A stretch of DNA of 64,000 bases from JABMQB01 sp963666575. Lineage in GTDB: Bacteria; Bacteroidota; Bacteroidia; Bacteroidales; Prolixibacteraceae. Of the stretch, positions 16,422 through 25,479 are shown in pieces. The DNA is taken from the NCBI GenBank assembly GCA_963666575.2, contig CAXXYG010000020.1:14940-78939 (forward strand), given 5' to 3'. How positions within the stretch are numbered: position 1 is the stretch's first letter; every line of letters begins with the position of its first letter. The translations under genes and the position numbers were made by a program. The notes below the pieces were generated by a model, which saw nothing but the letters and a program-made list of their open reading frames with translations, had not been told where the DNA came from and did no database searches.

Positions 16422-16535
16422 GTTCAAACAATTTTTACAGAGATGGAACGAGCTTTAAGGAAAATATTAAAAAACAATTATCAGGCAATGAGGCAAGTTA
16501 CATCAAATGCCATTGAAAATAAAAATTTATATGAG

Positions 16536-17870
16536 ATGAAGACAAAAACAATTTTTCAACTAGCACTTATTTTTTTCCCGATGGTTATAGCGGCTCAAAC
16601 GAACGATGCTGTTAAAACCTGGACTTTGGAAGAATGTATTACCTATGCCCTAAATGAAAACATTCAGGTACGGAAAAGTGATTTATCAAATCAATCGTAT
16701 CAGGTTTACAGCGAACAGGCAACCAATCAAAAACTACCATCGGTGAATGCGTCGGTAAGGCAAAATTTTGGTTGGGGAAACCAGCAGGACATGGCCACCG
16801 GCGAGTCTTCTTTTAAAGGGAATAACAGCACCAATTATTCAGTGAATTCAAGTGTTACTGTTTACAGTGGATTAAAACTTAACTACCGAATTAAACAGGC
16901 ACTGTTAAATATCGAAAGCGGAAAATACAATTCAGAAACCATTAAAGAATCGGTTACGCTGAATGTTTTAAACGGATTTCTACAGGTTCTTTTTGCCGAA
17001 GAGCAAGTAAAAAATGCTGAAAAACAAATTGAATCAACCACTGAACAATTAAACTTAGCCGGGGAGAGGTTAAACCTGAGTATTATTTCACGTTCGGATT
17101 ATCTACAGGTAAAATCACAATTGGCAAGCGAAAAATTAAGTATGGCCAATGCACAAAGCCAGCTTTCAATTGCAAAAGTAAATCTGATGCAATTGATGGA
17201 ACTTCAGGTAAGCAGTGATTTTTTTGTTTCTCATCCAAACATGGAAGAGTTGTTAAATCAGAATGTTTCGCCTAATCCACAGGAAGTTTATAGTTTAGCT
17301 TTAGGAATAAAACCACAAATTAAAAATGCAGCAATTCAAAAAGAAAGTGCGGTGTTAGATGAAAAAATATCAGCTGCCGATTATTATCCAACTCTTTCGT
17401 TAGATGGTGGATTAGGAACAGGTTATTCAAGCCTTTCAACAGGAATGAATTATTTCGATCAGTTGGATAATCAAATTTCTCCTTCAGTTGGATTATCTCT
17501 TTCTATCCCAATTTTTCAGAAAAAACAGGTTAAAACGAATATTTCGCTCGCAAAAATTGGGATAAAAGACGCAGAATTAAATGAAATTGATACTAAAAAT
17601 CAGTTGCGGAAAGAAATTGAACAAGCATGTGTCGATGTTACTTCGGCTCAAATTGAGTTTGAAGCCAGTCTTGAAAAATTTTCGGCAACCGATGAATCGT
17701 ATGAACTGGCCAATGAAAAGTTTAATCAAGGATTAATTAACTCGGTTGATTTCCTTTTCGAAAAAACCAATTTGATTGTTGCCGAAAGCCAGCTTTTACA
17801 ATCAAAATATAATTTAATTTTTAGTTATAAAATCTTGGATTTTTATTCAGGAGTTCCCATTCAATTATAG
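16536..17870 (+). CDS. TolC-family outer membrane efflux protein
   Basis: A 444-residue outer-membrane factor. The ATG at 16536 gives a proper signal peptide (MKTKTIFQLALIFFPMVIAAQ); the frame is open further upstream to a TTG, but that codon lies inside the promoter box, so it is rejected. Typical TolC features: WTLEECITYALNENIQVRKS at the mature N terminus, two similar halves with long helices (NAEKQIESTTEQLNLAGERL), and a repeat of that pattern at the C terminus (ESYELANEKFNQGLINSVDF). It would form the trimeric outer-membrane channel of the exporter encoded next (MFP 17893, ATPase 19175, permease 19936). It is the first gene of the operon and sits behind the conserved regulatory box. Confidence 0.9.
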   Translation: MKTKTIFQLALIFFPMVIAAQTNDAVKTWTLEECITYALNENIQVRKSDLSNQSYQVYSEQATNQKLPSVNASVRQNFGWGNQQDMATGESSFKGNNSTNYSVNSSVTVYSGLKLNYRIKQALLNIESGKYNSETIKESVTLNVLNGFLQVLFAEEQVKNAEKQIESTTEQLNLAGERLNLSIISRSDYLQVKSQLASEKLSMANAQSQLSIAKVNLMQLMELQVSSDFFVSHPNMEELLNQNVSPNPQEVYSLALGIKPQIKNAAIQKESAVLDEKISAADYYPTLSLDGGLGTGYSSLSTGMNYFDQLDNQISPSVGLSLSIPIFQKKQVKTNISLAKIGIKDAELNEIDTKNQLRKEIEQACVDVTSAQIEFEASLEKFSATDESYELANEKFNQGLINSVDFLFEKTNLIVAESQLLQSKYNLIFSYKILDFYSGVPIQL

Positions 17871-17892
17871 AACAATTTAAAATAATAATGTG

Positions 17893-19125
17893 ATGAAAAA
17901 GAAAATGATTATTATAATAAGTGCAATTATTGCCGTAGTTGTTGTCGCCTTTTTAGTAATTGGCCGTTCAAATAGTAGCGCAGCAAAAATTGCGATTGAA
18001 ACCGCTAAAACTGAAAAAGGGACAATTAGCAGGACCGTATCGGCTACCGGTACTTTGGAGGCAATCACAACCGTTGAAGTAGGTACACAGGTTTCAGGAA
18101 TTGTTGAAGAATTATTAGTTGATTTTAATTCGTATGTAAAAAAAGGACAGTTGTTGGCAAAATTAGATACTACTAATTTAGCAGCCAGCCTCGATCAAAC
18201 AAGGGCATCACTTGCCAGTTCAAAAGCCGAAATGGATTACCAGGAAGCTAATTATAACCGATTGTTACCGTTGATGGATAAAAAATTGATCTCACAATCT
18301 GATTTTGATCAAACACTTTATAATTTGAACAAAGCGAAAGCCAATTATAACAGTGCATTGGCTCAGCATAAAAGAAACCAGATCAATCTTGATTATGCTT
18401 TTATTTATTCACCTATTGATGGGATAGTTCTAAACAGGGCTGTTGAACAGGGGCAAACAGTTGCAGCAAGTTTTAATACACCAACACTTTTTACTATTGC
18501 CAATGATTTAACACAAATGCGTGTTGAAGCCGATGTGGATGAAGCCGATATTGGCCAGGTTAAACAAGGGCAACGTGTTGAATTTAGTGTGGATGCTTAT
18601 CCTGAAGTTGTATTTAATGGAGAAGTAACTGAAGTACGACTAGAGCCTACAGTTACCAATAACGTGGTAACTTATACTATTATTATATCAGCGCCCAATC
18701 CTGATTATAAATTAATGCCTGGCTTAACAGCTGAAACAAATATTTATGTTCTGGAGAAAAAAGAATTGGTAGTAGTTCCCAGTAAAGCGATACGTTTTAA
18801 ACCCGATGAAAAATTGATGGCCAGTTATATGCGCAGCAATTTTAAGCCAGGAGAAGGCAAGCCTGAACTTCCTGAGGTGAACGGAGAAATGATTCCTCCT
18901 CCGGGTTCAAACCAACAAGGTGAAAAAACAGTGTGGGTAAAACGCGATTCAATGTTACGTCCTGTCGTTGTTAAAACAGGACTAGATGATGATATTAAAG
19001 TTGAAATTATTTCAGGTTTAAAAATAGGTGATGAAGTAATTCTCTCGATGAAAGAAGAAAAAAACGAAGCTGAAGAGGATTCGGGTAGCCGTTCATTTAT
19101 GCCAGGGCCTCCGGGAAGAAGGTAA
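17893..19125 (+). CDS. Membrane fusion (HlyD/MacA-type) periplasmic adaptor
   Basis: About 410 residues, ATG at 17893 (a GTG directly before is in frame). An N-terminal membrane anchor (IIIISAIIAVVVVAFLVIG) is followed by the split lipoyl/barrel-sandwich domain (GTLEAITTVEVGTQVSGIV and DGIVLNRAVEQGQTVAASF), an alpha-helical hairpin between them (LDQTRASLASSKAEMDYQEA), a beta-barrel (MRVEADVDEADIGQVKQGQ) and a membrane-proximal domain. An inserted Pro/Gly-rich stretch (GEGKPELPEVNGEMIPPPGS) and a C-terminal PGPPGRR tail are typical of MacA relatives in this phylum. It links the TolC channel to the MacB-like permease. Confidence 0.9.
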   Translation: MKKKMIIIISAIIAVVVVAFLVIGRSNSSAAKIAIETAKTEKGTISRTVSATGTLEAITTVEVGTQVSGIVEELLVDFNSYVKKGQLLAKLDTTNLAASLDQTRASLASSKAEMDYQEANYNRLLPLMDKKLISQSDFDQTLYNLNKAKANYNSALAQHKRNQINLDYAFIYSPIDGIVLNRAVEQGQTVAASFNTPTLFTIANDLTQMRVEADVDEADIGQVKQGQRVEFSVDAYPEVVFNGEVTEVRLEPTVTNNVVTYTIIISAPNPDYKLMPGLTAETNIYVLEKKELVVVPSKAIRFKPDEKLMASYMRSNFKPGEGKPELPEVNGEMIPPPGSNQQGEKTVWVKRDSMLRPVVVKTGLDDDIKVEIISGLKIGDEVILSMKEEKNEAEEDSGSRSFMPGPPGRR

Positions 19126-19174
19126 TATTTTACCAGGTTGGACTTAATGTTGGAAACAGTTTAAAATTAAAAAA

Positions 19175-19924
19175 ATGGAAAACACAATTATAGATGTCAC
19201 TCAATTAAAGAAGTATTACCAGGTTGGCGAAGTAACAGTCAGGGCACTTCGGAAGGTTGATATGACTATTCAAAAAGGGGAATTTGTTGCCATTATGGGA
19301 ACAAGTGGCTCTGGCAAATCAACCATGTTAAATGTGTTGGGGTGCCTTGATAAGCCTACTTCGGGCGAGTACTTGCTTGATGGCATAAATATGGGCGATT
19401 TAAATAAAAACCAGTTGGCCCACTTAAGAAATGAAAAATTGGGATTTGTTTTTCAATCATACAATCTTTTACCGCGGACTACAGCTCTTGAAAATGTAGA
19501 ATTGCCGTTGTATTATAATTCGAAAATAAGATCCAAAGAACGGAAAGAAAGGGCGCTTCATGCGTTAGAACAAGTAGGTTTATCTGATAGGCTGCATCAT
19601 ACTCCCAATCAATTATCGGGAGGGCAGCAACAGCGTGTTGCCATTGCACGGTCGTTGGTAAATGATCCGTTGGTTATTTTGGCCGACGAAGCAACAGGTA
19701 ACCTTGATACGCGTACTTCATTCGAAATAATGGAACTATTCCAGAACCTTAACAGCAAAGGGAAAACCATTGTTTTTGTAACTCACGAAGCAGATATTGC
19801 CCGGTTTATGACCCGTAACATAATCTTTAGAGACGGACAGATTATGAAGGAAGTGAATGTCACCGACCGCCATAACGCTACGGAATTAATTAAACAATTG
19901 CCTGTACAGGAAAATGAATTTTAA
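19175..19924 (+). CDS. ABC transporter ATPase, MacB/LolD type
   Basis: A 249-residue nucleotide-binding subunit. Walker A GTSGSGKST (42-50), Q-loop VFQSYNLLP, signature LSGGQQQ (147-153), Walker B VILADE (167-172) and the switch His in FVTHEAD are all intact, so it should hydrolyse ATP. It belongs to the MacB/LolD/FtsE group, whose partners are FtsX-like permeases. It lies 49 bp after the adaptor gene and 11 bp before the permease gene. In this tripartite layout it powers extracytoplasmic efflux of a peptide, lipid or drug by moving the permease rather than by a channel through the membrane. Confidence 0.93.
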   Translation: MENTIIDVTQLKKYYQVGEVTVRALRKVDMTIQKGEFVAIMGTSGSGKSTMLNVLGCLDKPTSGEYLLDGINMGDLNKNQLAHLRNEKLGFVFQSYNLLPRTTALENVELPLYYNSKIRSKERKERALHALEQVGLSDRLHHTPNQLSGGQQQRVAIARSLVNDPLVILADEATGNLDTRTSFEIMELFQNLNSKGKTIVFVTHEADIARFMTRNIIFRDGQIMKEVNVTDRHNATELIKQLPVQENEF

Positions 19925-19935
19925 ATCTTTTTAAG

Positions 19936-21156
19936 ATGAATTATACAAATCTTTTAAAAATAGCAACCAATGCCTTGTTCCGAAATAAATTCAGGGCATT
20001 CTTAACCATGTTGGGGATTATTATTGGGGTAGGTTCGGTCATTGGTATGCTCTCCATAGGGCAAGGATCGAAAAAAAGTATTCAAAACCAAATTTCAGAG
20101 ATGGGGTCGAATATGATTATGGTGATGCCTGCTTCACAGCAAAGAGGTGGCGTAATGCTTGGAAATACCAATGCAAAAGCCCTTGATATTGATGACCTGA
20201 AAGCATTAAAAAAAGAATCGTTGTACATTTCGGCCATTTCTCCTCAGGTAACAACAAGTGGGCAGGTAGTAAGAGGGAATAATAACTGGCCAACATCGGC
20301 TTATGGTGTAAATACCGATTACCTTGAAATACGCAAATATGAACTGGAAGATGGACGGATTTTTACCGAACAGGAAATTAAAAGCCTGGGAAAAGTTTGT
20401 TTAATCGGGCAAACAATTGTTGAGAATATATTCACTGACAATGTTGATCCGGTAGGGCAAACCGTTCGTTTCAAAAATATACCGTTAAAGGTTATTGGTG
20501 TCTTGAAGGAAAAAGGAGAAAATGGAATGGGGCAAGACCAGGATGATATTATTATAGCTCCATATACAACTATTCAACGACGGATTTTGGCAATTAATCA
20601 CATTCAATCTATTTATTGTTCGGCAATTTCAGAAGATAAATCAGATGAAGCAATCACTGAAATTGAAACCATATTACGGAGGGAACATAAAATTAAAGCC
20701 GGCGATGAGGCTGATTTTGATGTGCGCTCACAAGCTGAACTTATCGAGGCTTTTTCATCAATCAGCGATATGCTTACTTTATTGCTTGGAGCCATTGCCG
20801 GCATTTCATTGTTGGTAGGAGGTATTGGAATTATGAATATTATGTACGTTTCTGTGACTGAACGAACCCGTGAAATAGGATTACGAATGTCAGTGGGAGG
20901 GCGCGGTAAAGATATTTTGTCGCAGTTTCTGATTGAAGCAATTTTATTAAGTGTTGCAGGAGGAATTATTGGAGTAATATTTGGTATTTTCTTATCTTAT
21001 ATAGCTGCAACATTATTTAACTTTCCACTGGTAATTATGACGCAGGCTATTCTGCTTTCATTCCTTGTTTGTTCGTTTATTGGTATCTTTTTTGGGTGGT
21101 ATCCTGCCCGAAAAGCAGCTAATTTAAACCCGATTGATGCTATTAGATATGAATAA
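19936..21156 (+). CDS. MacB-like ABC transporter permease (FtsX domain)
   Basis: A 406-residue permease with the MacB layout: one N-terminal segment after a short amphipathic helix (FRAFLTMLGIIIGVGSVIGM), a periplasmic MacB_PCD domain of about 240 residues, then three C-terminal segments (LLLGAIAGISLLVGGIGIMN, AILLSVAGGIIGVIFGIFL and ILLSFLVCSFIGIFFGWYP), ending PARKAANLNPIDAIRYE, the family's classic tail. The ATPase is separate (19175). With TolC and MacA-type partners it forms a MacAB-TolC-like exporter. The substrate is unknown; the shared promoter box with the WM-repeat genes is a lead. Confidence 0.92.
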   Translation: MNYTNLLKIATNALFRNKFRAFLTMLGIIIGVGSVIGMLSIGQGSKKSIQNQISEMGSNMIMVMPASQQRGGVMLGNTNAKALDIDDLKALKKESLYISAISPQVTTSGQVVRGNNNWPTSAYGVNTDYLEIRKYELEDGRIFTEQEIKSLGKVCLIGQTIVENIFTDNVDPVGQTVRFKNIPLKVIGVLKEKGENGMGQDQDDIIIAPYTTIQRRILAINHIQSIYCSAISEDKSDEAITEIETILRREHKIKAGDEADFDVRSQAELIEAFSSISDMLTLLLGAIAGISLLVGGIGIMNIMYVSVTERTREIGLRMSVGGRGKDILSQFLIEAILLSVAGGIIGVIFGIFLSYIAATLFNFPLVIMTQAILLSFLVCSFIGIFFGWYPARKAANLNPIDAIRYE

Positions 21157-21213
21157 AAATTGGGATACTTAATCCCGGATTGTCTCGGATTATAAACTAA
21201 AAATTAAACAAAA

Positions 21214-21564
21214 ATGATTAAAAAAACGGTTCTGTCACTATGTGTGATTTTATTAAGTTTAACGGCGGTTATTGCCTCTCCTGTCGATGGTAAATGGAAA
21301 GCTACTGTAGAAGGCCCTGAAGGGGAAATGGAATTGCAGTATGTTTTTAAATCGGATGGGGAAAAATTAACAGGTAGCCTTGTTACCCCAATGGGTGAAC
21401 TTGAAATTCAAAACGGTAAAATTAATGGGAATGAATTTTCTTTTGATTTGGATATGATGGGAAATGTAATGCCTGTTAAAGGGAAAGTTGTTGGTGATAA
21501 ATTGGAACTTACCATGGAAGGTGTTCCCGGCGATGGGAAAACTATTCTTGAAAAAGTAGAGTAA
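21214..21564 (+). CDS. Small secreted beta-rich protein at the end of the efflux operon
   Basis: A 116-residue protein with a signal peptide (MIKKTVLSLCVILLSLTAVIAS). The mature part GKWKATVEGPEGEMELQYVF ... GEKLTGSLVTPMGELEIQNG ... GKVVGDKLELTMEG is made of short alternating beta strands with G-x-L-T-G turns, as in small lipocalin- or clip-like secreted families that are common but uncharacterised in Bacteroidota. It follows the permease by 57 bp and is closed by a terminator at 21581, so it is probably the last gene of the efflux transcript. A ligand-binding role is a guess. Confidence 0.7.
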   Translation: MIKKTVLSLCVILLSLTAVIASPVDGKWKATVEGPEGEMELQYVFKSDGEKLTGSLVTPMGELEIQNGKINGNEFSFDLDMMGNVMPVKGKVVGDKLELTMEGVPGDGKTILEKVE

Positions 21565-21580
21565 ATTTAATTAATTGGCA

Positions 21581-21614
21581 AAAAAACCATTCATTACCCA
21601 ATGAATGGTTTTTT
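21581..21614 (+). terminator. Rho-independent terminator ending the efflux operon
   Basis: Perfect 14-bp stem AAAAAACCATTCAT / ATGAATGGTTTTTT with a 6-base loop, 16 bp after the stop of the small secreted protein. The A/T ends make it work in both directions. It separates the efflux genes from the LytS/LytTR pair. Confidence 0.85.
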
Positions 21615-21641
21615 GAATTGTATGTTGTCCTTATATTTTTG
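21612..21641 (+). promoter_or_regulatory. Candidate promoter of the LytS/LytTR operon
   Basis: TTTG at 21612-21615 and TATTTTTG (TAnnTTTG) at 21634-21641 with 18 bases between match the Bacteroidota -33/-7 pattern, 45 bp before the kinase start. Confidence 0.45.
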
Positions 21642-21686
21642 CTTTGGGTTTTTAATTTTTCAGTTAACTTTGGTTAATTACAGAAT

Positions 21687-22790
21687 ATGATGAAAAAAAC
21701 AGCTTCTTCTCGAAAAGTATTACCGGTTTTGATGCATGTAAGTGCCTGGGTGGTTTTAATTATTCTGCCGCAAATCATCATTAACCGGGCGTGGGGCAAT
21801 AGTAATTATTTTGCCTGGGGGTTCTATCTGAATGCTGGTATTTACGGAATAATATTTTACATTAATTATATCTGGCTGGTTCCACGATTTTTTTTTGATG
21901 GGAAGAAAGTAGTTTATTTTTTATCTGCAGGGATAGTAATTAGCTTTTTTTACTTCTTTAATTCCTATGTCAATGCGCATTTCCTTCACGATCCCGAAAG
22001 GGAAAAAGCTATTTCAGAAATATTTGAAAAACTAATAAAAGACAAAGTGATTCAGCGCCCTCCCATGCGGCAGATACAAGTATATTATTTTGCTTTAATT
22101 TCGGTGGTAATTACAGGTTTTGCAGTTGGTTTACGAGTGATTGAGCGTCATACTGCCAGTGAAAAACGGCAAAAAGAGTTGGAAAAAGAAAAACTAAATT
22201 CGGAATTAGCATTCCTGAAAAACCAGATCAGCCCACATTTTTTCTTTAATACCCTTAACAATATTTATTCACTTATCGAAATTGATACAAAGGATGCCCA
22301 GGAAGCAGTTTTGAAATTGTCAAAGATGATGCGTTACCTGCTTTATGAGTCGGAACATGGCGAAACAATGCTGGAGCAAGAAATACTTTTTCTGACACAT
22401 TATATTGATTTAATGAAGCTTAGATTGACCGATAAAGTTGATTTAAAAATTGATTTACCTACCGAAAATATTGGTTATAAGATACCTCCTTTGTTGTTTA
22501 TCCCTTTTGTTGAGAATGCATTTAAACACGGAATTAGTTACCGCGAAAAATCGTATATTTCTATTTCGATGAAGATAGAAAATTCTGTTTTGTTTTTTAC
22601 CTGTTCCAATAGTTTGGGCAGTTCGAAGAATGAAAGTTTGGATAAATCTAATTCAGGAATTGGCCTTGAAAATGTTAAAAAACGACTCACCCTTCTTTTC
22701 CCTAAAAATCATAACTTAAAGATTAAGAAATCGGACAAAGATTTTAATGTTTTCCTCGAAATAAATTTTAGCTCAAAGCAGGATGATTAA
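21687..22790 (+). CDS. LytS-type sensor histidine kinase (His_kinase family)
   Basis: A 367-residue membrane kinase. Four hydrophobic segments lie at about 12-34, 46-66, 76-96 and 132-150, with a short loop and no large sensor domain. The His_kinase domain begins LAFLKNQISPHFFFNTLNN with the phospho-accepting His184, and the ATPase part has FVENAFKHGISY and SGIGLENVKKRL. A second ATG at 21690 is an alternative start. The gene overlaps the response regulator by 8 bp, so they form one two-component system. It sits directly after the MacAB-TolC-like operon and probably senses a membrane or envelope signal connected with that exporter. Confidence 0.92.
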   Translation: MMKKTASSRKVLPVLMHVSAWVVLIILPQIIINRAWGNSNYFAWGFYLNAGIYGIIFYINYIWLVPRFFFDGKKVVYFLSAGIVISFFYFFNSYVNAHFLHDPEREKAISEIFEKLIKDKVIQRPPMRQIQVYYFALISVVITGFAVGLRVIERHTASEKRQKELEKEKLNSELAFLKNQISPHFFFNTLNNIYSLIEIDTKDAQEAVLKLSKMMRYLLYESEHGETMLEQEILFLTHYIDLMKLRLTDKVDLKIDLPTENIGYKIPPLLFIPFVENAFKHGISYREKSYISISMKIENSVLFFTCSNSLGSSKNESLDKSNSGIGLENVKKRLTLLFPKNHNLKIKKSDKDFNVFLEINFSSKQDD

Positions 22791-23496
22791 AACAATAGCC
22801 ATAGATGATGAACCTCTGTCCCTAAAATTGGTAACGGGGTATATTGAAAAAACACCCTTTCTGGAGTTGATAGCGACATTCGATAATCCGCTTGATGCCA
22901 TGGATTTTTTAGAAGGCGAACAGGTTGAGTTGATTTTTTTAGACATTCACATGCCCGACCTTACCGGAATTGAATTTACCCGGATTCTTAAAAACCGACC
23001 TAAAATAATTTTTACAACTGCTTACGAAAAATATGCTTTAGAAGGTTTTAAACTCGAAGCTGTTGATTACCTTTTAAAACCATTTAATTACGAAGAATTT
23101 TTAACTGCTGCCCAAAAAGCCAATAAATTGATTGGGCTTGAAAATAAAAATCCTGATAAAATTGAAGCCAATAATGAATTCCTTTTTTTAAAATCGGAAT
23201 ACAAAATCAGGCGGATTAATTTTAACGACATTAGTTATATCGAAGGGTTAAAGGATTATGTAAAGGTTTATGTTCAGAATGAAGAAAAACCAATTCTTTC
23301 GCTTAATTCTTTAAAATTACTGGAAACAAAACTTCCCGAATCAAAGTTTATGCGAGTTCACCGGTCGTTTATTGTTAACCTCGAAAAAATAGATACCATT
23401 GAACGCAGCCGCATTGTTTTTGGAAAAGTATATATTCCTATAAGCGATCAATATAAAACTAAATTCCAGGAGTTTTTGGATAAGAATTTTTTATAG
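22783..23496 (+). CDS. LytTR-family response regulator
   Basis: A 237-residue regulator: receiver domain at 1-120 with the acidic pair DDE (8-10), phospho-acceptor Asp54 (IFLDIHMPD), Thr in FTTAYE and Lys in LKPF, then a LytTR DNA-binding domain (about 135-237; IEGLKDYVKVY and FMRVHRSFIVNLEKI). LytTR proteins bind pairs of short direct repeats about two helix turns apart. It is coupled to the kinase by an 8-bp overlap. The 21-bp spaced CGGTAAAAAA repeats upstream of 16536 are a possible target; this is inference. Confidence 0.93.
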   Translation: MIKTIAIDDEPLSLKLVTGYIEKTPFLELIATFDNPLDAMDFLEGEQVELIFLDIHMPDLTGIEFTRILKNRPKIIFTTAYEKYALEGFKLEAVDYLLKPFNYEEFLTAAQKANKLIGLENKNPDKIEANNEFLFLKSEYKIRRINFNDISYIEGLKDYVKVYVQNEEKPILSLNSLKLLETKLPESKFMRVHRSFIVNLEKIDTIERSRIVFGKVYIPISDQYKTKFQEFLDKNFL

Positions 23497-23503
23497 GACA
23501 TTT

Positions 23504-23587
23504 GTCTGAAAGACTTTTCAAAATGGCATTTTTTATTCAGACTGAGATAATGATATTTTATTATCTTTAGCTGCTTGTCTTTCAGAC
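23504..23587. repeat. Inverted pair of GTCTGAAAGAC palindromes before the ECF sigma gene
   Basis: GTCTGAAAGAC at 23504-23514 and its exact reverse complement GTCTTTCAGAC at 23577-23587; each is itself a dyad (GTCT-n3-AGAC). The second copy ends 11 bp before the sigma factor start. They could fold into one long hairpin with a 62-base loop or serve as operators. Function unknown. Confidence 0.45.
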
Positions 23588-23598
23588 CAAGGTGTTTT

Positions 23599-24183
23599 AT
23601 GACAGAAAGAATAGATGAAAAAAAACTGGTTGAGCATTTACGTAAAGGAGATGTAATTGCATTTGACACGCTTTTTGATGAGTATAGTCAGAAGTTATTT
23701 GGTTTTGCATTAAAGTATTTAAAAAACGAAAGCGAAGCCGAAGAGCTGGTGCAGGAAGTTTTTATAAAGGTGTGGGAGAACCGGAAATCTTTAAAGTCAG
23801 GTCTTTCATTTAAAGCTTACCTTTTTACAATATCTCTTAATCAAATCAGGAAGTACTTCAAAAAAAGAGCAATTTCTCTGCGTTATTTTCAAAGCTTGAA
23901 AGATGAAAAAGAATTGGCTGAGAATACCACAGAACAGTATGTCGATTACGAATCAACTCTAGCACAGTTAAATAAAATTATAGGGCAATTGCCCCCACGC
24001 CGTCGCGAAATTTTTATTAAATGTAAGATGGAGGGGAAAAATTCAAAAGAAATTGCGGCTGAATTGAACATTTCAAGTGCTACTGTCGATAATCAGGTAT
24101 CTGAATCTCTCCGATTTATTCGTAGCAACTTAAACGACACAAGTATTGCCTTGCTTTTAATGGGTGTACTATTTTTATTTTGA
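23599..24183 (+). CDS. ECF-type RNA polymerase sigma factor of the PUL
   Basis: A 194-residue sigma-70 family factor of the extracytoplasmic type. Region 2 is clear (FDTLFDEYSQKLFGFALKYL, then EAEELVQEVFIKVWENR) and region 4 has LPPRRREIFIKCKMEGKNSKE with the helix-turn-helix EIAAELNISSATVDNQVSES. The ATG at 23599 (MTERIDEKK) is chosen over an upstream TTG. It precedes a FecR anti-sigma gene by 166 bp, followed by susC: the usual trans-envelope system in which a TonB-dependent transporter with an STN domain signals through FecR to release the sigma factor. Expected target: the susC promoter around 25440-25479. Confidence 0.92.
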   Translation: MTERIDEKKLVEHLRKGDVIAFDTLFDEYSQKLFGFALKYLKNESEAEELVQEVFIKVWENRKSLKSGLSFKAYLFTISLNQIRKYFKKRAISLRYFQSLKDEKELAENTTEQYVDYESTLAQLNKIIGQLPPRRREIFIKCKMEGKNSKEIAAELNISSATVDNQVSESLRFIRSNLNDTSIALLLMGVLFLF

Positions 24184-24349
24184 GTCCTTTAGGGTTGCTA
24201 ATTCTTATTGTATCATTCATTGGCAACAAAAAAAATTAAAAAAAGTTCATTTTTAGACGTGAGAAATTACCGTTGAAGGGATATCAGGAATAACAGCATT
24301 CTGTAATACGGAAAGATTTATCAAGAATTGATATTAATGCAACGTGGAG

Positions 24350-25369
24350 ATGAATAAAAAAATATTAGAAAGATATTTTGACGGGCGGCTTAATTTAAAA
24401 GAGGATATTAAATTATCTGAACAAATCGCAGATACACAAAATCAGTATATTGAACAAAACCTGAAGCTTAACTGGGATGTTCATATGGATTCTTCTTCTG
24501 ATGATAAATCACGTAGTTTTAAACCATTACTTGATAGGATCCATCATCAAATCCATAAAAATCAATCAATTTATTATTATAAAGCAAGATTAAAATTGCA
24601 CCGTTGGATTGCCATATCAGCTGCAGCTGTTTTAGTCCCGATTATAGTTATTAGCGGCATTTATTTTTTTGATTTCAAAAAAGAAAAGCCTTTAAAAGCC
24701 TCACTCATTGAGATTATTGCTCCTGAAGGTTCGCGCATAAAATTTAATTTACCCGATGGCACTGAAGGATTTTTGAATAGTAAATCAAGATTAAGTTACT
24801 CAGCCAGTTTTTTTGATAATAGGGTTGTGAATCTGCAGGGAGAGGCATTTTTTGATGTTGCCCATGATCAAAGCCATGAGTTTAAAGTTTTTGCCGGGAA
24901 TAGTATAATTAAAGTTTTAGGAACCAGATTTAATGTTGCTGCATACGTTCAGGATGTATATACAGAGGTGGTTTTAGAAGAGGGTTCAATAAACTATATC
25001 AGTTCCGATACAGGCAAAGAACTCAAAATGTCTCCGGGGCAAAGATTGGTTGAAAAAGAAGGGAAAATTCAACGTTCAGAAGTTGAAGCCTGGAAATATA
25101 GTTCATGGAAAGATGGGAAACTTGTTTTTAGGAACGACCCGATGGATGAAGTTGCCAGGCGAATTTCGCGTTGGTACAATGTTGAGGTAGTAGTTCCCGA
25201 AAAATTTTTGTCGGATGATACCTTTCGAGGTGTATTTGAAGATGATTCACTCGAAGAAGTATTGCGGCTGATTGAACTTACTTCTCAAATAAAATTCCAG
25301 ATTATTGACCGGGTAAGTCAACAAGACAGTAGTTTCTCAAGAAAAAAAGTCATATTAAGTAGAAAATAA
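24350..25369 (+). CDS. FecR-family anti-sigma factor
   Basis: About 339 residues. A cytoplasmic N-terminal part (about 1-80, the sigma-binding side), one membrane segment (WIAISAAAVLVPIIVISGIYFF, about 83-104) and a periplasmic FecR domain with EIIAPEGSRIKFNLPDGTE, the strand VVNLQGEAFFDVAHD and IIKVLGTRFNVAAY, then the C-terminal domain (DPMDEVARRISRWYNVEVVV) that takes the signal from the SusC STN domain. ATG at 24350 preferred over the GTG at 24344. It forms a sigma/anti-sigma pair with the gene before it and is separated from susC by a terminator-like hairpin. Confidence 0.93.
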   Translation: MNKKILERYFDGRLNLKEDIKLSEQIADTQNQYIEQNLKLNWDVHMDSSSDDKSRSFKPLLDRIHHQIHKNQSIYYYKARLKLHRWIAISAAAVLVPIIVISGIYFFDFKKEKPLKASLIEIIAPEGSRIKFNLPDGTEGFLNSKSRLSYSASFFDNRVVNLQGEAFFDVAHDQSHEFKVFAGNSIIKVLGTRFNVAAYVQDVYTEVVLEEGSINYISSDTGKELKMSPGQRLVEKEGKIQRSEVEAWKYSSWKDGKLVFRNDPMDEVARRISRWYNVEVVVPEKFLSDDTFRGVFEDDSLEEVLRLIELTSQIKFQIIDRVSQQDSSFSRKKVILSRK

Positions 25370-25401
25370 AAAAGAAATATTATGAGTCCATAGTATAAAA
25401 A

Positions 25402-25435
25402 AAAACAGGTTCGCGCACCACCGCTCGCCTGTTTT
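25402..25435 (+). terminator. Terminator-like hairpin between fecR and susC
   Basis: Stem AAAACAGG / CCTGTTTT with an 18-base GC-rich loop that can add a small inner GCG/CGC pair, 32 bp after the fecR stop. It would keep low sigma/anti-sigma expression apart from high susC expression. Confidence 0.65.
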
Positions 25436-25479
25436 AATATGTTAATTATCAGTATTTAATAATTTAACGCTTTAAATTT

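Noticed and set aside
16419..16535. N-terminal extension of the TolC protein from a TTG
   Set aside because: The TTG is part of the TAGATTTG promoter box, and the extension would put 39 residues before the signal peptide.
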